A stretch of 64,000 nt of DNA from Sutterella sp. UBA4713 (lineage in GTDB: Bacteria; Pseudomonadota; Gammaproteobacteria; Burkholderiales; Burkholderiaceae_F), in contig DHJT01000028.1 of assembly GCA_002404465.1 (NCBI GenBank), positions 19,815-83,814 on the forward strand, in the 5' to 3' direction. Made by a program: the position numbers and the translations under genes. The stretch's first letter is position 1, and each line of letters opens with the position of its first letter. Positions 56,939-64,000 of the stretch are shown here, piece after piece. A model generated the notes under the pieces. That model had not been told where the DNA came from and searched no databases. It saw nothing but the letters and a program-made list of their open reading frames with translations.

Positions 56939-56953
56939 GTGTAAACCTCTCAA
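56925..56953 (-). promoter_or_regulatory. Candidate sigma70 promoter for the HemN-like-hydF-hydE unit
   Basis: On the minus strand TTGAGA (56948-56953) and TATTAT (56925-56930) are separated by exactly 17 bases; each differs from consensus at one position. Transcription would begin near 56918, giving a leader of roughly 80-110 bases. Confidence 0.5.
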
Positions 56954-57002
56954 GGATAAAGGCAGTATCGGACAAGACGCTGAGGATTGAATACATCCCT
57001 GA

Positions 57003-57044
57003 AAAAATACGCCGGATTTCTCCCGCACAAGGACGAATCCGGCG
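57003..57044 (-). terminator. Intrinsic terminator of the fadD-like gene
   Basis: CGCCGGATT (57010-57018) and AATCCGGCG (57036-57044) form a perfect 9-base stem. On the minus strand the hairpin is followed by TATTTTTTC, a good U-tract. It starts 20 bases after the acyl-CoA synthetase stop codon. Confidence 0.85.
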
Positions 57045-57063
57045 CACGCACAAGGCTTGTTAG

Positions 57064-58926
57064 CTACTTGTGGATGGCGTACATTGCCTCGATTTCCTCT
57101 CGGAATTTTTCGTAAAGAGGCTTACGTTTGATTTTTAATGTCGGCGTTAGGAGTCCGTTCTCCACAGTCCAGGGCTCCTGTGAAATCACCACATTACGCG
57201 GTAGTGCATAGTGCGGAAATCCTGCGGCGGCTGCCTTGGCACGACGCATGATAGCTGCACGAACGACAGGTTTCTTGTAGGCTTCTGGATCTTTCGGGTC
57301 GATGTTGTAATGCTTGGCAAGCGTATCCCATTCTTTTTCATCGACCACAGCCAGAAACGTGATGTAGGGGCGGTCTTCTCCGATGACACAGACCTGCGTG
57401 AACAAAGGATCGTTTTCCAGAGCGTTTTCTAAATCCACAGGAGGGATTTTTTCGCCGGTACTTGTAACGATAATTTCCTTAATGCGTCCGCGGATGCGCA
57501 ATTGATTGTTTTGATCGATTTCGCCGATGTCTCCCGTGCAAAGCCATCCATCGCGAATAATTTGAGCGGTTTCTTCTGGACGATGCCAGTATCCTTGCAT
57601 AACGCTCGGGGAGCGAACCTGAATTTCGTTGGTTTGCGGATCTAAGCGTAGTTGAACATGAGGAATCGGCTCGCCGACCGTGCGCGGATCGTTCAGGCGT
57701 TTTGTGTTTACTGAGATGACCGGAGAACATTCGGTCATGCCGTATCCCTGAACAATGTGCATGCCGAGTCCGCAGAATAGCTTTGCTACAGGAGCGCTTA
57801 AGGCAGCACCGCCGGCAATGGCAAGGTCTAATCGTCCTCCGAAGGCGCCTAAGATCTTCGGGGCGATTTTTTTACGTAACAACGGCCCGACAATGCCGTC
57901 AAACGGAGCGGCTAACGAAAACGGAACCGGCATCTTGTTTGCTCGGCAGTGATTTCTCCATCCTGCATTGACACAGGCATTAAATAAGAAACGGGACACT
58001 GGGGAGGCTTTTCGGACCGTTTCGGAAATCTTTGAATAAACCCGTTCATAGATGCGAGGAACGGAAATAAGCATATGGGGGCGCACGATTTTTAAGTCGT
58101 CTCCGAGTAGAGCAATGGAGCGAGTAAAGGTCACGGTCAGAGCCAGACCGAGGGGCAGGTAATATCCGGCCGTGCGTTCAAACGTGTGCGAGAGTGGTAA
58201 AAACGAAAGTAACTGAAAATCCGGACGCAGAACATCACTCACAATCGTCGAGGCCGAATCGATGACGTTGGAGACAATATTCGCATGTGAAAGCATGACC
58301 CCCTTTGGGTTTCCCGTTGTCCCCGATGTGTAAACAATTGCTGCTAAATCGTTTGGTTTCGGACCTTCGGGCAGATCCGATTCGCTCAAAGCATCACCGC
58401 GAGCAAGCCAGTCGTCAATGCCGAGAATCTCAACATCAGACATTGTTTCTTTCGGAGTGACGTCTTCTGTCAGAACAACGGTCTTTAAGTCAGGAAGACG
58501 AATCCCGGCTCGCTTGATGGCCTCCCAGCGGTCAAGTTTGCTTGTGACAAAGCATCGAGCACCGCTGTCGCTCAGAAGATAAGCAGAGGACTTCGGGGTA
58601 TCGATGGCATGCATCGGGACCGGTGTTAAAGCATCGGCAAGGGTTGCTTGGTCAATTAATACGGCTTTGACGGAGTTGCCGAGCAAGATGCCGACACGAT
58701 CCGCGCGCTTTAGGCCCGTGGCAACAAGAGCCTTTTGCCAACGACGGATGTTGTCTTTGAGCCAAAGATAGGAAAAATCCTCCCATTTGTTTTCGGCACG
58801 ATTAAATTGTCGCAAAGCAGTTTTGTTCGGAACTTGTCCGGCTCGAAAAGCAATGAAATCGGACAAGACGTGGCAGTTTTGCTTGAGTTCATCAAGAAGC
58901 AAGGTGCAGTTAACAGAGTTTTCCAT
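57064..58926 (-). CDS. fadD: Long-chain acyl-CoA synthetase (AMP-forming)
   Basis: Activates fatty acids to acyl-CoA via an acyl-adenylate. The P-loop is YTSGTTGNPKGVMLSH (about 198-213); GYGMTECSPV and the hinge region WLCTGDIGEIDQNNQLRIRG (in parts) are the other adenylate-forming motifs; the catalytic Lys region LKIKRKPLYEKF is at the C-terminus. The 620-residue length and DKTALR-like opening fit the bacterial FAA1-type long-chain branch more than E. coli FadD. It is monocistronic between its own terminator and slt. Confidence 0.88.
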   Translation of the reverse strand: MENSVNCTLLLDELKQNCHVLSDFIAFRAGQVPNKTALRQFNRAENKWEDFSYLWLKDNIRRWQKALVATGLKRADRVGILLGNSVKAVLIDQATLADALTPVPMHAIDTPKSSAYLLSDSGARCFVTSKLDRWEAIKRAGIRLPDLKTVVLTEDVTPKETMSDVEILGIDDWLARGDALSESDLPEGPKPNDLAAIVYTSGTTGNPKGVMLSHANIVSNVIDSASTIVSDVLRPDFQLLSFLPLSHTFERTAGYYLPLGLALTVTFTRSIALLGDDLKIVRPHMLISVPRIYERVYSKISETVRKASPVSRFLFNACVNAGWRNHCRANKMPVPFSLAAPFDGIVGPLLRKKIAPKILGAFGGRLDLAIAGGAALSAPVAKLFCGLGMHIVQGYGMTECSPVISVNTKRLNDPRTVGEPIPHVQLRLDPQTNEIQVRSPSVMQGYWHRPEETAQIIRDGWLCTGDIGEIDQNNQLRIRGRIKEIIVTSTGEKIPPVDLENALENDPLFTQVCVIGEDRPYITFLAVVDEKEWDTLAKHYNIDPKDPEAYKKPVVRAAIMRRAKAAAAGFPHYALPRNVVISQEPWTVENGLLTPTLKIKRKPLYEKFREEIEAMYAIHK

Positions 58927-59068
58927 GTCTATTGCAATCAGTCTGGAGACAACAAAGTGTCGGGGCCGCTCACGCCTTTGGCAATGTGCCCCGCAAATCG
59001 GATGATCAGTGTACAGCGAAAAAATTGTTTTGGAATCAGAAAAAAAGATGAGGCCATCAATGCGGAAG

Positions 59069-61210
59069 CTAGGGAAGTTTTGATTCCGACAACGGTTTCG
59101 GCGTGATTTTTCCGAGAATATCCGTCAGACGTTTCTGCTCTGGGGTCCCAAACATGTACTGGACTGTGTTTGTTGTCACTTGTTTGACATATTCGCGGGT
59201 TTCCGTAAACGGAATGGTTTCTGCAAAAACGGCTCCGTCAACGGTCCTTTTCAGACGCGAACGCCACAGGATGGCTCGACTCGGTCCGGCGTTATATCCG
59301 GCACAGCTTAAAGGGATGGATCCTTCGAAGTTGTCATAAAGCAGTTTCAAGTATTGCGACCCGATCATGAGATTTGTATCCAGACGAGTTAACTGACCGT
59401 CTCGATAGTTTTCAATGGCAATTTTCTTGGCAACCCAGCGCGCGGTACGTGGCATTACTTGCATGAGTCCCAGAGCACCGACGGAACTTTTTGCGCCGGC
59501 GATAAATCGGGATTCCTGTCGAATCAGTCCGAAGAGCCACCCCTGCGGAAGACCGGACAGTTGCGTAGCCTGCCGGACTTGTTCGGCATGCGCGAGCGGA
59601 TAAAGCTGACTGCGAATTAATGTGCCTGTGGTGGCTGACGTGTTGATGGCTCGGTGTGTCAAGCCGAGCTTCAAGGCATACTCAGCTAAGGCAAGGCGTT
59701 CAGTTTTTCCCATTGTTCGCATCGCCCAGGACCATTCGCGATTGCCTTCGTAGAACAGATTCAAGTCATAAAAACGCAAGGCACGCTGCAAGGACGGATT
59801 CGCGGCAAAGGTTGCTGCCTTTGCGTCAGACAAAGGCGGAATGTATGTTTTTTGCCCGGCAGGGTAGGGCAAATGAAGAGTGTCACAGGCTAAAAGACCG
59901 TAAAATGAATTATTTTTGCTAAGTGTTTGATAGATTTTTTTTCCTTGCGTTTTTTTCCCGGTTACTATTAGCGCACGCGCTTTCCAATACTGCCAGATCG
60001 GTTGGTTCTGTAGGGACGAGGGCATTGCCCTGATGCTCTTGATAACCCGATTCCAATCGGCAACGAACAAACCGGCGCGCACCTGCCAGGAAAGAACGGA
60101 CTCTCTGTTGACAAGAATCGGATTGTCTTTCAGAAAATCGCCGGCCAGAGCGTAATAACGAAGAGCTTTCGGATCATGATTAAGGGCAGCCAGATAGCCG
60201 AGGCGCCCCCAAACGAGTGTTCGAGTTAAGGGGCCGAGGCGCTTGGATGCCGCTGAGGCGATATGTGCCGCCGCATCCGTATCCGTCGACGCAAGGCGTA
60301 GGGCTGCGACGGTCAGTCTCGTGGCAGGGATACGTGCGAGCCGTTTTTTGTTTCTTGCGTACCAGCTCTTGGGATTGGATATCAGAGGCGCAAGCTCCTT
60401 GGCATGAGAAATGGTTCTGGCAAAGGACGAAGCAAGAAGGTCCGTTGCCATAGAGACTTTGTTTTTTTGTAGAAGGATAAGCAAATAATTCCAAGCCCAC
60501 TTCGGAGACCTTGCCAATGTTTCATTTGCTAGGCGGCGGCACGATTCGTCCTGAATCACGGGTGTTTCTACGAGAGTTTTTTTTGCCGAATTGAGGGCAT
60601 GATTTGACGGGTGGCCTTTTAAACCCATTAGAGAATGAAAACAGCGCAAGTCCGGCTCTGTTTTTTGCCACGTCAACTTGGACCAGAAAGTATTAAAAGA
60701 GGCAATGTCTCCTGTAAGGGCAGCAACACGGGCGACCTCGCCGCGAGCGCGCTCGGCCAAATACTCGTCATCATGCTCGGAAATGAATCGTTTCATGTCT
60801 GACAAGACGACCGGATCCTTCGGAGCATCTTTCAGGCGCAAAAGCAGTTTCCATAGTTCGACATAGCCTGAAAGAATGTATCCCTCGGTTTGTTTTGACA
60901 GCTCGTCAAGTGCAGATTTATGGTTGTTTCGGTAGGCATTTCTGGCCGACAAGAAAGCGCTGTCGGCAATCAGGGCCTGATGTGTTGTCGTTCCGAGCAG
61001 ACGAGAAGGAACCTCTTCTTGCAAAGCGTCTTGCTCCTCGAGCTCAAGCTGCATGTCCGTGACGGCATTGGTGTCGGATGCTACAGTTTGTTCGGCGATT
61101 GCTTCGAGTCGGGCCGGAGTCTCGTCAAGCATGCGGGCCGATGTCGTTGGCACAAGCGCAACGGATGTGAACAAACAGACAAGGGACAAATGAACAAATC
61201 GGCCGAACAT
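59069..61210 (-). CDS. slt: Soluble lytic murein transglycosylase (Slt70-like)
   Basis: A periplasmic glycan-cleaving enzyme. The N-terminal signal (FGRFVHLSLVCLFTSVALVPTTSA, in parts) is followed by a long alpha-helical superhelix (about 60-520) and the C-terminal SLT catalytic domain with GLIRQESRF (catalytic Glu), GALGLMQVMP and CAGYNAGPSRA. Length 713 from ATG 61210; a GTG at 61243 would add 11 residues ahead of the signal. It diverges from the folate gene, the starts being only 46 bases apart, so the promoters must overlap or lie in each other's coding region. Confidence 0.92.
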   Translation of the reverse strand: MFGRFVHLSLVCLFTSVALVPTTSARMLDETPARLEAIAEQTVASDTNAVTDMQLELEEQDALQEEVPSRLLGTTTHQALIADSAFLSARNAYRNNHKSALDELSKQTEGYILSGYVELWKLLLRLKDAPKDPVVLSDMKRFISEHDDEYLAERARGEVARVAALTGDIASFNTFWSKLTWQKTEPDLRCFHSLMGLKGHPSNHALNSAKKTLVETPVIQDESCRRLANETLARSPKWAWNYLLILLQKNKVSMATDLLASSFARTISHAKELAPLISNPKSWYARNKKRLARIPATRLTVAALRLASTDTDAAAHIASAASKRLGPLTRTLVWGRLGYLAALNHDPKALRYYALAGDFLKDNPILVNRESVLSWQVRAGLFVADWNRVIKSIRAMPSSLQNQPIWQYWKARALIVTGKKTQGKKIYQTLSKNNSFYGLLACDTLHLPYPAGQKTYIPPLSDAKAATFAANPSLQRALRFYDLNLFYEGNREWSWAMRTMGKTERLALAEYALKLGLTHRAINTSATTGTLIRSQLYPLAHAEQVRQATQLSGLPQGWLFGLIRQESRFIAGAKSSVGALGLMQVMPRTARWVAKKIAIENYRDGQLTRLDTNLMIGSQYLKLLYDNFEGSIPLSCAGYNAGPSRAILWRSRLKRTVDGAVFAETIPFTETREYVKQVTTNTVQYMFGTPEQKRLTDILGKITPKPLSESKLP

Positions 61211-61256
61211 GGGAAAATGCGGTACATCCGAAAAAACGGTCACGGATACAGCGGCT

Positions 61257-61838
61257 ATGATAACAGCGTCAGAAAAAAAAGAACTTCGGGAACTGTATTT
61301 GGCGCGTCGGGAACGCGAAACAAAGAATCACCCGGAATTTCGCACGTTACTCAACAAGGCGATTCTTGATTGGTTAAATAAAGAGCGGGTTTTTTCTATC
61401 GGCTTTTATTGGCCTTTTCGCGCAGAGCCAGATATTTCGCAGGCGGTACGCACCTGGCTTTCTCAAAACTCAGAGCGACGTGCAGCCTTACCTGTAATTG
61501 ATGACAAAAATAACGGACTGATGCACTTTGCCGCATGGCGACCGGATACGGCAATGCGTGTCGGCGCATTCGGAATCGCGATTCCGAAAGACGATGTCAA
61601 AGTTGTGCCGGAGATTGTGTTTTTGCCGTGCATTGCTTTCAATGAGAGTGGGGTGCGTCTCGGATCAGGAGCCGGATTTTTCGATCGGTATTTGGCTGCG
61701 CGAAGCCGAGAGCCGCTTCCGCCTGTTAAGGTGGCTGTGTCATTTGAAATGTTGCGTTGCGAAGCGCTTCAGGCGGAGCAACACGATGTGCTATGCGACT
61801 GGATTGCTACGGAGGCCGGCGTACGACGGGTCGGGTAG
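61257..61838 (+). CDS. ygfA: 5-formyltetrahydrofolate cyclo-ligase
   Basis: Converts 5-formyl-THF to 5,10-methenyl-THF with ATP. A 193-residue protein with the family motifs IGFYWPFRAEPDI, VFLPCIAFNESGVRLGSGAGFFDRYL (in parts; the metal/ATP loop, usually GxGGGYYDR) and a late VAVSFEMLRCEALQAEQHD. The start MITASEKKEL is preferred over the frame beginning at 61209, which would overlap slt. It leads into aroK and aroB. Confidence 0.87.
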   Translation: MITASEKKELRELYLARRERETKNHPEFRTLLNKAILDWLNKERVFSIGFYWPFRAEPDISQAVRTWLSQNSERRAALPVIDDKNNGLMHFAAWRPDTAMRVGAFGIAIPKDDVKVVPEIVFLPCIAFNESGVRLGSGAGFFDRYLAARSREPLPPVKVAVSFEMLRCEALQAEQHDVLCDWIATEAGVRRVG

Positions 61839-61891
61839 ATAGACGGTCGAAAACGTGTGGTGAGACGGGTACGAATACAAGTAAGAAGAAG

Positions 61892-62458
61892 ATGCAAGCA
61901 AGGCAAAAATACTCCGTTATTCTTATCGGAATGATGGCTAGCGGAAAAAGCACGGTCGGAGCGCACTTGGCTCGGCGGTTGGGGTGGGAGTTTTTTGACA
62001 CGGACGCGGTGATCACTCAAGAAAAAGGGAAGCCAGTTTCTCAGATTTTTGCAGAAGAAGGCGAAACGGAATTTCGGTGCTGTGAAACGCAGACTTTGGC
62101 GCGACTAACTAATTTGGATCGTGTTGTTATTGCCACCGGCGGGGGCGCGCCGATGTTCGAGGTCAATCAAAAGTTGTTGTCTCGGGGTTTTGTCGTTCAA
62201 CTGGCCGTCCGTGTGTCCGACGTTTTGGAGCGGACACAAAACGACACAAGCCGTCCTCTTTTACAGGGCGATAATCCGCTGAGGAAGATTCGTTCGTTGC
62301 TGATTGGGCGTACACCGGTTTATGACGTGGTTAGTGACAAGAAAGTAAGTGTGTCGCGACGCAATCCGAGTCAAATTGTCGATGAGATTCTGAGCGATAA
62401 GCGCATTCAGATAATGATTGAAGCAAGCAAAAGAGCCGACAGGAAAGAACATGATTGA
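61892..62458 (+). CDS. aroK: Shikimate kinase
   Basis: Phosphorylates shikimate in chorismate synthesis. The P-loop is IGMMASGKSTVG (about 13-24), the shikimate-binding Asp is in FFDTDAVI, ATGGGAPMF binds substrate, and the lid arginine lies in the NDTSRPLL segment. Length 188. ATG 61892 follows AAGAAG; the long frame from 61757 would run through the preceding gene and is rejected. It overlaps aroB by eight bases. Confidence 0.94.
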   Translation: MQARQKYSVILIGMMASGKSTVGAHLARRLGWEFFDTDAVITQEKGKPVSQIFAEEGETEFRCCETQTLARLTNLDRVVIATGGGAPMFEVNQKLLSRGFVVQLAVRVSDVLERTQNDTSRPLLQGDNPLRKIRSLLIGRTPVYDVVSDKKVSVSRRNPSQIVDEILSDKRIQIMIEASKRADRKEHD

Positions 62459-63539
62459 ATACAACGTAGATCTCGGGAATCGGTCGTACCCGATTTGTAT
62501 CGGGCAGGGGATTATTGAGCGGATTGGAAAGCAGTTGTCTGAACTGAAACCGACGCGCATTCTGATTGTCACCAACACGACGGTCGGGCCTCTTTATGCT
62601 GAGTTGGTGACACGGAGTATTGTCGAAGCCTTGCCGAACGTCCCGTTGGCAGTTTGTACGGTTCAAGATGGCGAACAATTTAAGACACCGGAAACGTTGG
62701 CGCAAATTCTTCAGGCCGCAGCCGATCTCGGGGCTGATCGTTTAAGTGTGATGGTAGCCCTCGGTGGTGGCGTTGTTGGCGATATGGTCGGCTTTGCCGC
62801 CAGTATGTGGATGCGAGGCATCCGATTCGTGCAGATTCCGACGACGTTGCTTTCTCAGGTCGACAGTTCTGTCGGCGGGAAAACCGGTGTGAATTTGCCG
62901 CAGGGGAAAAATCTTATTGGGGCATTCTATCAACCCAAGCTCGTGCTGATTGATCCCGCGGTTTTAAAGACATTACCTGCGCGTGAAATCAGCGCCGGCC
63001 TAGGGGAAATCATCAAATATGGCGTTTTAGGCGACGCGATGTTTTTTTCTCGTCTTGAGTGCGAAATACCGCAGTTAAGGGCCTTAGACGGAAAGCCGCT
63101 GGAAGAGGCCATTGCCCATTGTTGCCGAATGAAGGCGCAAATTGTGAAAGCGGATGAACGCGAAGCCGGAGTGCGTGCAACGCTTAACCTCGGACACACT
63201 TTTGCACATGCCATCGAAAAACTGGCTGGATATGGTGTTTGGCTTCATGGCGAGGCTGTCGGTGCCGGTTTGGTGATGGCGGCAGCCCTGTCGCGCACTT
63301 TGGGATTGATTTCGACGGATGACGTTGTGCGAATTCGTCGCGCCGTTGTCGCGGCAGGACTTCCGGTCCTCATCGAAGGAATTCATGCCGATCAGGCCAT
63401 CCGTGTGATGCACGCAGATAAGAAGGCACAATCGGAAACGTTGCGGTTCGTTGTAATCCGGGCTATCGGAGAAAGTTTTGTCTGTCCCGTCAAAGAGGGC
63501 GTCGTGCGCACGGTGCTTCAAGAGTTCGGCTGGAAATAG
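62451..63539 (+). CDS. aroB: 3-dehydroquinate synthase
   Basis: Forms the six-membered ring of the shikimate pathway using NAD and a divalent metal. Motifs are DGEQFKTPETL, VALGGGVVGDMVGFAAS, IPTTLLSQVDSSVGGKTGVN and the metal ligands in GEIIKYG, LNLGHTFAHAIE and WLHGEAVGAGLVMA. Length 362. ATG 62451 lies within the aroK end and is preceded by AGGAAAG. aroK-aroB is a standard pair. Confidence 0.97.
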   Translation: MIEYNVDLGNRSYPICIGQGIIERIGKQLSELKPTRILIVTNTTVGPLYAELVTRSIVEALPNVPLAVCTVQDGEQFKTPETLAQILQAAADLGADRLSVMVALGGGVVGDMVGFAASMWMRGIRFVQIPTTLLSQVDSSVGGKTGVNLPQGKNLIGAFYQPKLVLIDPAVLKTLPAREISAGLGEIIKYGVLGDAMFFSRLECEIPQLRALDGKPLEEAIAHCCRMKAQIVKADEREAGVRATLNLGHTFAHAIEKLAGYGVWLHGEAVGAGLVMAAALSRTLGLISTDDVVRIRRAVVAAGLPVLIEGIHADQAIRVMHADKKAQSETLRFVVIRAIGESFVCPVKEGVVRTVLQEFGWK

Positions 63540-63968
63540 CCGGTGCATTCGTAGCAGTTACACAAACGGAAGCCGTGGTTTTGCGCGAAAAACGCGATGA
63601 TCGGGGAGTTCATTTAAGACGGTAACAATAAAGCTTCTGACTTTAGTCAGGAGTTGCTTACAGCACAAATTCAACAGTCTTCTCTGAAGACGCGCAGAGT
63701 CCAGCTGTGCCCCTTGCTTTGTCACGAATCGCGCAGTTTCTTTAGCGTTGACTTGTTTTTGTCGCGTGTTTTGCAGCGACAGCAAAAAACTACGGGCCGT
63801 CCGCTCCGAATCATGCGTCGATTTTCGGTTGTTCTGCACTCCTTTGTTTGTTGCAGGGACCAGGAAAGGTTAGGGGATTAGGGTGCTTTGCCGTGCGGTA
63901 AACAGGATTTTTTCTCGCAAAAAGGTGCAGATGGATCGTCGGAACTTGAGCGTTCGTGAAATCGGCTC
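63540..63968. other. Gap after aroB with no supported gene
   Basis: About 430 bases follow aroB without a convincing coding region. A minus-strand open frame of 93 codons (63558-63839) has no recognisable family, no good ribosome-binding site and a composition unlike its neighbours. A short palindrome, CTGACTTTAGTCAG, is at 63637-63650. The gap ends at a strong promoter directed out of the window, so part of it may be upstream regulatory sequence of the next gene or RNA operon. Confidence 0.5.
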
Positions 63969-63996
63969 TTGACAAAGTAAAAAATGCTGATAAGAT
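63969..63996 (+). promoter_or_regulatory. Near-consensus sigma70 promoter at the window end
   Basis: TTGACA (63969-63974, perfect -35) is 16 bases before TAAGAT (63991-63996, 5 of 6), and TGA directly before it gives an extended -10. No coding sequence follows inside the window. Strength and position would suit an rRNA or tRNA operon, but the product is outside the window. Confidence 0.7.
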
Positions 63997-64000
63997 TCGG

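Noticed and set aside
63558..63839. A 93-codon minus-strand frame after aroB
   Set aside because: No family resemblance, no good ribosome-binding site, and located in what looks like an upstream regulatory gap.

Overview
The window is a contiguous piece of a bacterial chromosome, dense with intact protein-coding genes. It opens inside dnaA, so the first bases lie at the replication-initiation locus (dnaA-dnaN-gyrB). I see no insertion sequences, prophage, CRISPR arrays, tRNAs or rRNAs. Several gene blocks are typical of Betaproteobacteria, order Burkholderiales: the fmt-rsmB-DUF4390-NtrY/NtrX-like-trkA-trkH series, a DUF1840 protein, a giant DUF3683-type FAD/Fe-S oxidoreductase, a coaX-SPOR pair and a permease-less EIIA(Man)-HPr-EI phosphorelay. 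A menaquinone-type prenyltransferase (MenA) and [FeFe]-hydrogenase maturases (HydE, HydF) point to an anaerobic or microaerobic lifestyle. A gut Sutterellaceae-like betaproteobacterium is my best inference; species cannot be named from the sequence alone.

Layout. 1-6.8 kb (+): dnaA (5' truncated), dnaN, gyrB, a 5'-nucleotidase, then an AT-rich gap with DnaA-box-like words, then a BON-domain lipoprotein. 6.8-9.2 kb (-): menA, a DUF493 gene and a dacA-like gene that has lost all three active-site motifs. 9.3-11.4 kb (+): birA, coaX, SPOR protein. 11.4-18.8 kb (-): HIT protein, 1303-aa oxidoreductase, a small unknown, an M20 peptidase, rlpA. 18.9-25.1 kb (+): gatCAB, xth, rsuA, ampG. 25.0-28.4 kb (-): UPF0149 protein, ptsI, ptsH, EIIA(Man). 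28.6-29.0 kb (+): DUF1840. 29.0-37.9 kb (-): potassium uptake and an NtrYX-like two-component system behind fmt and rsmB. 38-42.3 kb: alpha/beta hydrolase (+), def (-), topB (+). 42.4-46.6 kb (+): an amino-acid ABC importer lacking an adjacent ATPase, then two small genes. 46.7-53.1 kb: uracil permease (-), prfC and an aromatic aminotransferase (+), an M20 carboxypeptidase (-), gph (+). 53.1-61.2 kb (-): hydE, hydF, a HemN-like radical SAM protein, fadD, slt. 61.3-63.5 kb (+): a folate cyclo-ligase, aroK, aroB. The last 460 bases hold no gene I can support, but end in a near-consensus sigma70 promoter firing out of the window.

Functionally the window is mostly housekeeping: replication, translation (GatCAB, Fmt, Def, RsmB, RsuA, RF3), cell-wall turnover (RlpA, Slt, AmpG, DacA-like), cofactor and aromatic synthesis, and solute transport. 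The best candidates for new biology are the catalytically erased PBP5 homologue in the dacA position, the HydF-HydE-HemN-like cassette with a possible 28-codon leader gene, the origin-like gap after the 5'-nucleotidase gene, and structured leaders ahead of gyrB and prfC.
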